This document shows positions 47,388 through 54,981 of a DNA stretch of 64,000 bases, piece after piece. Location: positions 2,692,407 through 2,756,406 of the forward strand of contig NZ_CP026001.1 of the NCBI RefSeq assembly GCF_003086775.1, given 5' to 3'. This DNA is from Stenotrophomonas sp. ZAC14D1_NAIMI4_1. Lineage in GTDB: Bacteria > Pseudomonadota > Gammaproteobacteria > Xanthomonadales > Xanthomonadaceae. The first letter of the stretch is position 1; every line of letters starts with the position of its first letter. Position numbers and translations under genes: made by a program. The notes under the pieces are model-generated. The model made no database searches and had not been told where the DNA came from. It saw only the letters and a program-made list of their open reading frames with translations.

Positions 47388-47821
47388 ATGAACGTACACC
47401 GCACTTTCGACCACCTCTGGCGCGACCGCTGTGATACCTCCAGCCAGCGCAGCCCGCGCGTGCTGATCCGCGTGTTCGTCACCCCCGGTGAACTGGAGCG
47501 CAGCGTCGCGTTCTACGAGCAGCTGCAGGGCGTGGTGGCCGATGCCGGCTTTCCGTTCCCCGATGCGGGCCTGCGCCTGGCCATGGTCGGCGCTTCCTGC
47601 TGATCGAAGGCAGCGATGACGCGCTGGCGCCGTTCACCTCCACCACCGGCACCCTGCTGGTCGACGATGTCCGGCCGTACCACGACCGGCTGGTGGCCGC
47701 CGGCGCCGAGATCATCTTCCCGCTGCAGGTCGTGCCCACTGGCGCGGCATTCAATGCGGTGCACCCCGATGGCACCGTGGTCGAGTACGTGCACCACCGC
47801 CCGGACCCGCACGGGCGGTGA
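47388..47821 (+). pseudogene. Glyoxalase/VOC-like protein with an apparent one-base deletion
   Basis: The first frame reads MNVHRTFDHLWRDRC, then VLIRVFVTPGELERSVAFYEQLQG and stops at LAMVGASC. Shifting by one base at about 47600 restores LLIEGSDDALAPF, DDVRPYHDRLVAAGAEIIFP and AVHPDGTVVEYVHHRPD, a typical vicinal-oxygen-chelate C-terminus ending at 47821. The joined product would be about 145 residues, the normal size. Either the gene is recently inactivated or the base was lost in sequencing. Confidence 0.75.
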
Positions 47822-47853
47822 TGGGGCGGCCGGGCTGCCGCCCGGCACCCGCT

Positions 47854-47885
47854 AACGTCAACGTCAACGTCAACGTCAACGTCAA
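47854..47885. repeat. Hexamer microsatellite (AACGTC)5
   Basis: Five exact copies of AACGTC plus AA. It lies between the VOC stop and a large inverted repeat and is likely variable in copy number. Confidence 0.9.
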
Positions 47886-47905
47886 AAGCCTGCATTCCGT
47901 GGGAT

Positions 47906-48007
47906 GGCGGGGTGGGTCCGGTGGCAGGGGACGCTGCAAGTACGTCCATGTAAGCTCGGTCGCCGCATCCATGCGGCTCACGCCCCTGCCACCGGACCCA
48001 CCCCGCC
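47906..48007. repeat. Large inverted repeat with perfect 25-base arms
   Basis: Arms at 47906-47930 and 47983-48007 are exact reverse complements (begin GGCGGGGTGGGTCCGG). They enclose 52 bases containing a further hairpin GCCGCAT-CC-ATGCGGC (47962-47977). It encodes no protein; it looks like a dispersed structured element or MITE-like remnant. Confidence 0.85.
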
Positions 48008-48055
48008 TTCGACAGTTTCCTGCGAGCTGTTGGAACCTGCTGCTGATGGTGGTGG

Positions 48056-48140
48056 GTGCCGACCGTTGGTCGGCACGAGGGTCGGATCTCCATGGATTCA
48101 ATTCCGGTAGAGGTCATCCACGCATGGCGTGGATCTACAA
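48056..48140. repeat. Two REP palindromes before the AraC gene
   Basis: GTGCCGACC-GTT-GGTCGGCAC lies at about 48056-48076, and an SMAG copy (stem ATCCACGC/GCGTGGAT, ending CTAC) at 48115-48138, seven to ten bases from the AraC start. Confidence 0.8.
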
Positions 48141-48141
48141 T
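48136..48141 (+). promoter_or_regulatory. TACAAT -10 element formed at the SMAG edge
   Basis: TACAAT uses the CTAC end of the SMAG repeat. It lies six bases before the ATG at 48148, placing the predicted transcription start at or next to the ATG, so the message would be leaderless. Confidence 0.45.
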
Positions 48142-48147
48142 GCCCGC

Positions 48148-48828
48148 ATGCCCCACCCCGCCCTGCCCTGGAATGGCACCCTGCTGCTGGATGCACACGC
48201 CGCCCTGCTGCAGGGCCATGCCGGTGGCAGCGGCACGCACGCGCACTACGCCCACCAGCTGCTGGTCAGCGACGGCGCGCCCTGGCAGGTGGAGATCGAC
48301 GGCGTGCCACACCTCGGCCAACGCCTGTGGCTGCCATCCTTCGTGCCGCATGCCATCCTCTCCGCGCCGCAGGACGGCTGCACCCTGTTCCTCGAACCGG
48401 CCCATGCCGATCTCGAACAGATCCAGCAGCACCTGTACCAGCTGCCCGCCGATATCAGCATCCTGCACGAGCGACTGCCGCAGCTGAGCCGCGCGCAGCC
48501 GTTGGACCGCCGCGTGCAGGTGGCACTGGAACGCATCGCCCAGCACCTGCCCGGCCCGGTGCCCGCCGCCGATATCGCCGGGGCCGCGCATCTGTCACCC
48601 AGCCAGCTGCACCGGCGTTTCCAGTCCGACCTGGCGGTGACCCTGCGTGGCTGGGTGCTGTGGCAGCGCCTGCGCACCGCACTGGCACACCACCTGCACG
48701 GTCACAGCCTGACCGACAGCGCGCACGCCGCGGGCTTCGCCGATCTGGCCCATCTGTCGCGCAGCCTGCGCCGCATGTTCGGCATCGGCGCGGCACAGCT
48801 GCAGGGATTGCAGCTGCGCGCCACCTGA
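48148..48828 (+). CDS. AraC-family regulator, short cupin-type
   Basis: The 226-residue protein has an N-terminal cupin-like sensor (GTHAHYAHQLLVSDGAPWQVEIDG, LWLPSFVPHAI) and a C-terminal AraC domain (VPAADIAGAAHLSPSQLHRRF, AGFADLAHLSRSLRRMFG). No ribosome-binding site precedes the ATG, in keeping with leaderless translation. It is convergent with the hydroxylase gene, stops only nine bases apart. Confidence 0.82.
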   Translation: MPHPALPWNGTLLLDAHAALLQGHAGGSGTHAHYAHQLLVSDGAPWQVEIDGVPHLGQRLWLPSFVPHAILSAPQDGCTLFLEPAHADLEQIQQHLYQLPADISILHERLPQLSRAQPLDRRVQVALERIAQHLPGPVPAADIAGAAHLSPSQLHRRFQSDLAVTLRGWVLWQRLRTALAHHLHGHSLTDSAHAAGFADLAHLSRSLRRMFGIGAAQLQGLQLRAT

Positions 48829-48837
48829 GGCGCAGGC

Positions 48838-49725
48838 TCAACGACGGCGCAGGCCTTCAGGCACTTCAGGCACCTGCCCATGGGGCAGCTCGCGGAACGG
48901 CGCCATCAGTTGCCCGGCATAGCCGCGCGGATAATCCGGCTGGCTGCCGATGCCCAGGTCATGCGTTCCCAAGCGGTAGCCCGGTGCATCGAACGCGGTA
49001 CCCAGCAGGCGGTCCCAGACGGTCAGGAACAGGCCGAAGTTGACGTCGCCGGCGGTGCCGTAGCGCATGTGGTGGAAGCGGTGCAGTGGTGCCCAGGCCA
49101 TCACCCGGCCGAGTACGCCCGGGCGCATGTCCACGTTGGAATGCTGCAGCAGCAGCTGGATGGCAATGGCAAAGGCCAGCACCGCGGCCACAGGCATCGG
49201 CAGGCCCAGCGCCAGCAGCGGCAGCACCCCGCCCACCGCCTCGGCGGCCTGGTGCAGCGGGTGCTTCATCAGGCCGTTGAACCCGTACATGCGGGTGACG
49301 CTGTGGTGCACCGCGTGCAGCCGCCACAACCAGCCGATGCGATGGCTGGCGTAGTGCACCAGGGTGATGCCGAGATCGGCGGCGATGATGGCCACCAGCA
49401 CCTGCAGCGCGAAGGGCCACTGCTGCGGCCACGCCTGCCACGGAATGATCGCCGCCAGCAGCGGGACGGCCGCGATCGACAGCAGGTTCAGGCCTTCGTT
49501 GACCAGGGCATGCAGGGTGTCGCGCACGCGATCATCGTGGTCGTGGTTGAACGACGGATCGTAGGGCCAGAGGCGTTCGGCCATGAAGGACACGGCAATG
49601 GCGAGGGCCAGCAGGGCCAGCAGCCACAGCGGGTCGCCGTGGCGGTGGCCGACCCAGACGATGGCGGCGGCGAGGAAGCCGAACAGGAACAGCGGAGCGT
49701 ACAGGCGGAGGAACCAGAGCTTCAT
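48838..49725 (-). CDS. Sterol desaturase/fatty acid hydroxylase family membrane protein
   Basis: The 295-residue protein has about five membrane helices and the family's histidine clusters for a di-iron centre: HYASH, HAVHHS and HRFHHMRYG. It probably hydroxylates or desaturates a lipid or carotenoid-like substrate. The start at 49725 begins MKLWFLRLYAPLFLFGFL; the upstream frame is basic low-complexity. The substrate is unknown. Confidence 0.87.
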   Translation of the reverse strand: MKLWFLRLYAPLFLFGFLAAAIVWVGHRHGDPLWLLALLALAIAVSFMAERLWPYDPSFNHDHDDRVRDTLHALVNEGLNLLSIAAVPLLAAIIPWQAWPQQWPFALQVLVAIIAADLGITLVHYASHRIGWLWRLHAVHHSVTRMYGFNGLMKHPLHQAAEAVGGVLPLLALGLPMPVAAVLAFAIAIQLLLQHSNVDMRPGVLGRVMAWAPLHRFHHMRYGTAGDVNFGLFLTVWDRLLGTAFDAPGYRLGTHDLGIGSQPDYPRGYAGQLMAPFRELPHGQVPEVPEGLRRR

Positions 49726-49822
49726 GGGCAACCCGAAACGTGAGGAGCCTGCAGGGTGGCGCCGCGCGCGGCGGGCTGGCTTGAACAAACGACGCAACCG
49801 CGTGGTGGGCATGCCGCGGATC

Positions 49823-49828
49823 TACAAT
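49823..49828 (+). promoter_or_regulatory. TACAAT -10 element before LysR gene
   Basis: GGATCTACAAT recurs here as upstream of the AraC gene at 48148; the hexamer lies 27 bases before the ATG at 49856. Confidence 0.4.
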
Positions 49829-49855
49829 GGCGGTTTCTTCGCGCCCGGGACCGGC

Positions 49856-50761
49856 ATGGACTCCTTCAACCTGATGCGCGCTTTCCGTCGCATCGTCGAG
49901 CGCGGCGGGCTGGCCCGCGCCGCCGAGGACCTGGGCATGTCATCGGCCGGGTTGAGCAAGCAGCTGCGCGCGCTGGAATCGCACCTGGGCGTGGTCCTGC
50001 TGCAACGGACCACACGGCGCATGAGCCTGACCGAGACGGGCCATACCTACTACCGCGAGTGCTGCCGCCTGCTCGACGAACTGGACGCACTGGAACGCGG
50101 CATTGCCGAACAGCGTGGCGAGGTGGCGGGGCGGCTGCGCGTGAATGCACCGCAGTCCTTTGCCTTGAGCACGCTGTCGCCGTTGCTGCCGCGCTTCCTG
50201 CAGCAGCATCCGAAGGTGTCGCTGGACCTGGTGATGGAAGATCGCCTGCTCGATGCCGTCGGCGAAGGCTTCGATGTCTCGCTGCGGCTGCGCGCCGAAC
50301 TGGATGACTCGCGGCTGGTGGCGCGCCGCCTGGCCTCGCTGCAGCAGGTGCTGTGCGCGGCGCCATCCTACCTGCAGCAGCACCCTGCACCCGCGGCGGT
50401 GGATGACCTGCAGTCGCACAGCGTGCTGGCCTACAGCCTGTCCGACTCACCCGGCAGCTGGCCGCTGCTTGGCCCTGATGGCCAGGTGACGATCACCCTG
50501 CCGGCGCGCGTCACCGCCAACAACAGCCTGATGCTGCGCGACCTGCTGGTGGCCGGCATGGGCATCGGCGCCCTGCCCTCGTTCCTGGCGGCGCCGGCAC
50601 TGGCCCGTGGCGAACTGCAGCAGGTGCTGCCCGACCACCAGTATCCGCCGCGCTTCGTGCATGCGGTCTACCCCACCGCGCGCCACCTGCAGCCCAAGGT
50701 CCGTGCCTTCATCGATTTCCTGCACGCCGATCTGCCTGGCTGCCCCGGCCTGGATTCGTAA
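49856..50761 (+). CDS. LysR-family transcriptional regulator
   Basis: The 301-residue protein has an HTH at the N-terminus (GLARAAEDLGMSSAGLSKQLRALESHLGVVLL) and a substrate-binding-like domain (LDLVMEDRLLDAVGEGFDVSLRL) of the CrgA/DhcR-like clade. It is divergent from the hydroxylase gene and upstream of the DsbA-like and cyclase genes, either of which could be its target. CGGGA lies before the ATG. Confidence 0.9.
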   Translation: MDSFNLMRAFRRIVERGGLARAAEDLGMSSAGLSKQLRALESHLGVVLLQRTTRRMSLTETGHTYYRECCRLLDELDALERGIAEQRGEVAGRLRVNAPQSFALSTLSPLLPRFLQQHPKVSLDLVMEDRLLDAVGEGFDVSLRLRAELDDSRLVARRLASLQQVLCAAPSYLQQHPAPAAVDDLQSHSVLAYSLSDSPGSWPLLGPDGQVTITLPARVTANNSLMLRDLLVAGMGIGALPSFLAAPALARGELQQVLPDHQYPPRFVHAVYPTARHLQPKVRAFIDFLHADLPGCPGLDS

Positions 50762-50853
50762 CCACCAGCGAAAACTGAGCTGCCTGCGGCGTGCTGTTTC
50801 GGGCATGCCGCGCTGCCTACTCTGCCGCCTCCCCTCTCACTGATGGCAGGCAG

Positions 50854-51504
50854 ATGTCTTCCGTTCCTTCCCCCGCCACCGCAGCGCCGGTGGTCGATTT
50901 CTTCCACGACGTGGTCTGCGGCTGGTGCTTCGTGCTGGCTCCGCGCCTGCAGCAGGTCTCCGCCGAACTCGGCATCCAGGTGCGTCATCGCAGCTTCGTG
51001 CTGCAGGACTCGCGCGCGCAGATGATCGAGGTGTTCGGCTCGATGCAGCGCGCCAAGGCAACCATCCTGCGCCACTGGACCGACTGCGCCGCGCATGAAG
51101 ACAGCGCGCGCATCGATATCGAAGGCATGCGCGCACAGGATTTCGAGTATCCCTCCGGCTGGCTCGGCGCACTGGCCTGCCAGGCTGCAGGGCTGCTGGG
51201 CGGCAATGAGGCCCATGGCGCGATGTTCGATGCCGTGCAGTGGGCGCACCTGCACCAGCACCGCAACATCGGCGATGCCGAGGTGCTGCTGGACATCGCC
51301 GAATCGCTGGGCCACCCGCGCGGCGCCTTCGCTGACCACATGCGCAGCGACGAAGTCCGCCAGCGCGTACAGGCCGACCGCAGCGAAGCCGCTGCCCTCG
51401 GCATCCGCTCCATTCCCACCGTGATCGGCGGCAACGGCCTGCGTCTGCAGACCCTGCCGTTGCCGCAGCTGCGCCAGGCCCTGGCCCGTCTGGTCGCGGC
51501 CTGA
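50854..51504 (+). CDS. DsbA-family oxidoreductase (FrnE-like)
   Basis: The 216-residue cytosolic thioredoxin-fold protein has an early CGWC motif (Cys22, Cys25; VVDFFHDVVCGWCFV) and cis-Pro region IRSIPTVIGGN. It has no signal peptide, so it is closer to FrnE/2-hydroxychromene isomerase-like DsbA proteins than to periplasmic DsbA. It lies 35 bases before the cyclase gene and is probably co-transcribed with it. Confidence 0.87.
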   Translation: MSSVPSPATAAPVVDFFHDVVCGWCFVLAPRLQQVSAELGIQVRHRSFVLQDSRAQMIEVFGSMQRAKATILRHWTDCAAHEDSARIDIEGMRAQDFEYPSGWLGALACQAAGLLGGNEAHGAMFDAVQWAHLHQHRNIGDAEVLLDIAESLGHPRGAFADHMRSDEVRQRVQADRSEAAALGIRSIPTVIGGNGLRLQTLPLPQLRQALARLVAA

Positions 51505-51539
51505 GCCGCACCTTCCCCCACCCTGCAAGGAGATTCCCC

Positions 51540-52547
51540 ATGACCCCACGTCCCCTGGCCACCGCGCTGGCCCTGCTGCTGGCCGGTGCCGGCGCTTCCA
51601 CCGCTGTTTCCGCACACGAACGCGTTCCCTCCGGCCAGCAGGTCGGCACCAGCCCCTGGGGGCCGAAGGACGAGATCGGCCGCCTCAACCTGATCACCGA
51701 GGCTTCGCGCGCGGCGATCCTGTCGCGGGTCAGCGGCGGCAAGGCCTATGACCTGGCTACCGAGTACTACGTCGGCATGCCCAGCTGGCAGGACGCCGGT
51801 GACCCGCACTACCAGTTCTGGATGACCCATACCCCGCGCGGCACGGTGATGGACGACCCGATGGGCGTGGGCGAGACCATGAACCTCACCCGCAGCTACA
51901 CCGGCACCGCGTTCTCGATGTACAGCCACACCGGCACCCACATCGATGCGCTGAACCACTTCGGCATCCACGGGAAGATCTGGAACGGCTTCGAGGCCGA
52001 CCAGCATCTCGGCGACCGCGGCTGGAACGTCACCGGCATCGAGAAATTCCCGCCGCTGATCGCGCGTGGCGTGCTGATCGACGTGGCCGGGGCCAAGGGC
52101 GTGGACATGCTGCCGGACAGCTACCGGGTCACCCGCCAGGATCTGAAGGATGCGCTGGCACGCCAGAAGGTGAAGCTGCAGCAGGGTGACATCGTGCTGA
52201 TCCGCACCGGCCGCATGCGCCTGTTCGAACAGCCGAAGGCGTACATGGCCAACCCGCCGGGCATGGGCCTGGACGCGGCGCGCTTCCTGGTCGAAGACAG
52301 CGGCGCGATGATCGTCGGTGCCGACAACCTCAGCTTCGAGACCTTCCCCTCGGAGGTATCCGACGACTACGTGCCGCTGCACACCTACCTGCTGGCCCAG
52401 CAGGGCGCACCGATCATCGAACTGGTGGCGCTGGACGAACTGGCCCGCGACAAGGTCTACGAGTTCGCCTTCATCGGCGGCCCGTTGAAGATCCGCGGCG
52501 GCGATGCCGCGCCGCTGCGTCCGGTTGCGCTGCCGTTGCACCCGTAA
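51540..52547 (+). CDS. Exported cyclase-family (kynurenine formamidase-like) metal hydrolase
   Basis: The 335-residue protein has a signal peptide (ALALLLAGAGASTAVSA). The family metal-binding motif is SHTGTHIDALNHFGIHG, and IARGVLIDVAGAKG and DNLSFETFP follow. Cyclase/formamidase-fold enzymes hydrolyse amide or ester bonds using Zn or Mn. The export signal is unusual for a kynurenine-pathway enzyme, so another substrate is likely. AAGGAGA precedes the ATG. Confidence 0.85.
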   Translation: MTPRPLATALALLLAGAGASTAVSAHERVPSGQQVGTSPWGPKDEIGRLNLITEASRAAILSRVSGGKAYDLATEYYVGMPSWQDAGDPHYQFWMTHTPRGTVMDDPMGVGETMNLTRSYTGTAFSMYSHTGTHIDALNHFGIHGKIWNGFEADQHLGDRGWNVTGIEKFPPLIARGVLIDVAGAKGVDMLPDSYRVTRQDLKDALARQKVKLQQGDIVLIRTGRMRLFEQPKAYMANPPGMGLDAARFLVEDSGAMIVGADNLSFETFPSEVSDDYVPLHTYLLAQQGAPIIELVALDELARDKVYEFAFIGGPLKIRGGDAAPLRPVALPLHP

Positions 52548-52604
52548 CCAGGCGGCACCGATGAGCGGGTAGCCGCCGGCCCGGGTCGGCGGCGCACTTT
52601 TGCC

Positions 52605-52751
52605 CATCCACGCATGGCGTGGATCTACCGATTCGGTCGCCTTTTGCCTATCCACGCATGGCGTGGATCTACCGATTCGGTCGCCTTTTGCCCATCCACG
52701 CATGGCGTGGATCTACTCATCGGCCTGGTAGATCCACGCCATGCGTGGATG
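52605..52751. repeat. SMAG array: three direct copies and one inverted
   Basis: Copies at 52605-52628, 52649-52672 and 52693-52716 have a 44-base period and share the spacer CGATTCGGTCGCCTTTTGCC. An inverted copy lies at 52728-52751. Direct tandem amplification of an element plus spacer is visible. Confidence 0.9.
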
Positions 52752-52793
52752 CTTTACCGCTTCAGCAACCTGAAACCCGACCCTCCAATTTCA

Positions 52794-52809
52794 TTAGTAA
52801 TTCTACTCA
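52794..52809. promoter_or_regulatory. LexA box of the imuA-imuB-dnaE2 cassette
   Basis: TTAGTAATTCTACTCA fits the Xanthomonadaceae LexA motif TTAG-N6-TACTA with one mismatch and lies 127 bases before imuA. Confidence 0.7.
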
Positions 52810-52935
52810 CAAGGCGAGTAGCATGTCTGGTCCCAGCCCCTGATGCCGGTCTGCCGACACTCGCTCCATGCCAGCCGTTTCCGCCCATTTCTGTCGCTTC
52901 CAGCCTGATTGGCCCCTCCCCCGGGGGACCGGCTG

Positions 52936-53556
52936 ATGGGTGCCGTCGTCGCGCTCGACCGCCTGCTGGACGGCCGACAGCTGTGGCGTGGCCCGGCGCG
53001 CAATGGGCCGGCCAGCGACCACCTGGCCAGCGGCCACCCGGCGCTGGATGCCCGCCTGCCCGGCGGCGGCTGGCCCGCCAGCGGCCTGTGCGAGGTACTG
53101 CAGGACGCCCCCGGCGTGGGTGAACTGGCTCTGGTCTGGCCGGCGCTGGCCAGGCTGAGCCAGCGCGACCGGCCCATCGTGCTGGTCGCCCCGCCCTACC
53201 GCCCGCACGCCCCGGCCTGGGCCGCGGCCGGGCTGGACCTGGCCCAGCTGCAGATCATCCACGCCACGCCGAAGCAGGCCCTGTGGGCGGCCGAACAATG
53301 CCTGCGCTCGGCCGCCTGTGCGGCGGTGCTGTGCTGGCCGCAGCCGCAGCAGGCCGATGACCGCTCGCTGCGCCGCCTGCAGGTTGCCGCCGACAGCGGC
53401 CAGTGCCTGGGCTTCGTGTTCCGCGACGTGCGCGCTGCGCGCAATCCCTCGCCTGCCAGCCTGCGCCTGCAGCTCGACCACGGCCAGGTGCGGGTGCTGA
53501 AGTGCCGCGGTGGCTTGCCACCGGCGCAACCGCTGCCGCTGGCCGTTGCCCACTGA
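52936..53556 (+). CDS. imuA: Translesion-synthesis associated protein ImuA
   Basis: The 206-residue RecA/SulA-like protein shows the ImuA pattern GHPALDARLPGGGWPASGLCEVLQ and RPIVLVAPPYRPHAPAWAAAGLDL. In mutasome operons ImuA supports ImuB and DnaE2. GGGGGA precedes the ATG at 52936. It is followed nine bases later by imuB. Confidence 0.9.
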   Translation: MGAVVALDRLLDGRQLWRGPARNGPASDHLASGHPALDARLPGGGWPASGLCEVLQDAPGVGELALVWPALARLSQRDRPIVLVAPPYRPHAPAWAAAGLDLAQLQIIHATPKQALWAAEQCLRSAACAAVLCWPQPQQADDRSLRRLQVAADSGQCLGFVFRDVRAARNPSPASLRLQLDHGQVRVLKCRGGLPPAQPLPLAVAH

Positions 53557-53565
53557 GGCCGCGCC

Positions 53566-54975
53566 ATGCACTGGGCCTGCCTGTTGTTGCCGCAGCTGGC
53601 GCTGGACAGCGTGCTGCGCCTGCAGCCGGACCCGCAGCGGCCGCTGGTGCTGCTGCAGGGGCCGGCGCAGCGCCGCGTGCTGCGCGCGGTCAGCCCGGCA
53701 GCACGCGCGGCCGGCCTGCGCCCGGGCATGCTGCTGTCGGCCGCACAGGTGCTGGTGCAGGACATGCAGCTGCACGACTACGACCCCAGCGCCGAGCAGC
53801 AGACCCGCCAGCTGCTGGCCAGTTGGGCCTACGCCTACAGTTCGCAGGTCAGCCTCGATTTTCCGCATGCGCTGGTGATGGAAATCGGTGCCAGCCGTGC
53901 CCTGTTCGGTGACTGGCTGAAGATCGAGAAACGCCTGCGCGATGGCCTGCACGAACTGGGCTTCCGCCACCGCCTGGTGGCCGCGCCCACCCCGCATGCC
54001 GCGCGCGTGCTGGCCAACGTGCACGACGGCCTGGGCATCGATGCGCAGCAGTTGCCGGCCCTGCTGGCGCCACTGCCCTTGTCACGCTGCGGGCTGCCCG
54101 CCGAGGCGGTCACCGTGCTGGGCCGCTCCGGCCTGCGCACGCTGGGCGCGGTGCTCGAACTGCCGCGCGACAGCCTGGCCCGGCGCTTCGCACCCGATGT
54201 GCTGCAGCAGCTGGATGCGCTGCGCGGCCTGCCCACCGCGCCACTGCGCTACTACCAGCCTCCCGACCGTTTCGACGCACGCATCGAATTCGAGTACGAG
54301 ATCGAATCCAGCCAGGCGCTGCTGTTTCCGCTGCGCCGCCTGCTGCTGGACCTGGCTGCGTTCCTGTGTTCGCGCGATGGCGGCGTGCAGCGCTTCGACC
54401 TGTATTTCGAACACGACCTGCTGCCGGCCAGCGTGCTGACCATCGGCCTGCTGGCGCCCGAACGCGATGCCGCGTTGCTGTTCGAGATCGCCCGCAACCG
54501 CATGGAGGCCTTCGCCCTGCCTGCCGGCAGCCGGGCGCTGCGCCTGCAGGCCGAACACCTGCCGCCGTTCGTGCCGGCCGCACGCGATCTGTTCGACACC
54601 CGCCCGGCGCAGGCGATGCCGTGGACCCAGCTGCGCGAGCGCCTGCGGGCGCGCCTTGGCGATGATGCCGTGCAGCCACTGGCGGTGCAGGCCGACCATC
54701 GCCCCGAATGTGCCAGCGGCACCCAGCCGGCGGCCAAGCCCCCTGCGTACTGGCCGTTGCGCCCCGGCTGGCTGCTGGAGGCACCGCAGCCACTGCGCGA
54801 CCCGCGCCTGCGCATCGTCGCCGGGCCGGAGCGGATCGAATCGGGCTGGTGGGACCACGCCGATGCGCGCCGCGACTACTACGTGGTGGAGACCGCGCAC
54901 GGCCAGCGCGGCTGGGCCTTCCGCCCGCGCAACGATCCGCATGCACCGTGGATGCTGCACGGCTGGTTCGGTTGA
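53566..54975 (+). CDS. imuB: Y-family polymerase homologue ImuB (catalytically degenerate)
   Basis: The 469-residue protein has a Y-family fold, starting MHWACLLLPQLALDSVLRL. The acidic triad of active Y-family polymerases (early DMDAFF and later DE) is not present; MEIGASRALFG stands at the equivalent of the second motif. ImuB is thought to recruit DnaE2 to the beta clamp. It lies six bases before dnaE2. Confidence 0.92.
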   Translation: MHWACLLLPQLALDSVLRLQPDPQRPLVLLQGPAQRRVLRAVSPAARAAGLRPGMLLSAAQVLVQDMQLHDYDPSAEQQTRQLLASWAYAYSSQVSLDFPHALVMEIGASRALFGDWLKIEKRLRDGLHELGFRHRLVAAPTPHAARVLANVHDGLGIDAQQLPALLAPLPLSRCGLPAEAVTVLGRSGLRTLGAVLELPRDSLARRFAPDVLQQLDALRGLPTAPLRYYQPPDRFDARIEFEYEIESSQALLFPLRRLLLDLAAFLCSRDGGVQRFDLYFEHDLLPASVLTIGLLAPERDAALLFEIARNRMEAFALPAGSRALRLQAEHLPPFVPAARDLFDTRPAQAMPWTQLRERLRARLGDDAVQPLAVQADHRPECASGTQPAAKPPAYWPLRPGWLLEAPQPLRDPRLRIVAGPERIESGWWDHADARRDYYVVETAHGQRGWAFRPRNDPHAPWMLHGWFG

Positions 54976-54981
54976 ACCGCC

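Larger units (their letters stand above)
52548..52935. other. 388-base intergenic region upstream of imuA
   Basis: It holds an SMAG array (52605-52751), a LexA-type box (52794-52809) and the imuA leader; no gene is seen. Confidence 0.7.

Noticed and set aside
47513..47848. 111-codon minus-strand frame over the VOC gene
   Set aside because: The plus strand keeps VOC-family sequence in two frames; the minus frame has no recognisable content.
47854..48007. Possible CRISPR array
   Set aside because: The tract is a pure hexamer repeat without spacers and the rest is a single inverted repeat; no cas genes.
52605..52751. Possible CRISPR array
   Set aside because: Spacers between the palindromes are identical, not unique, and the unit is a known SMAG type.
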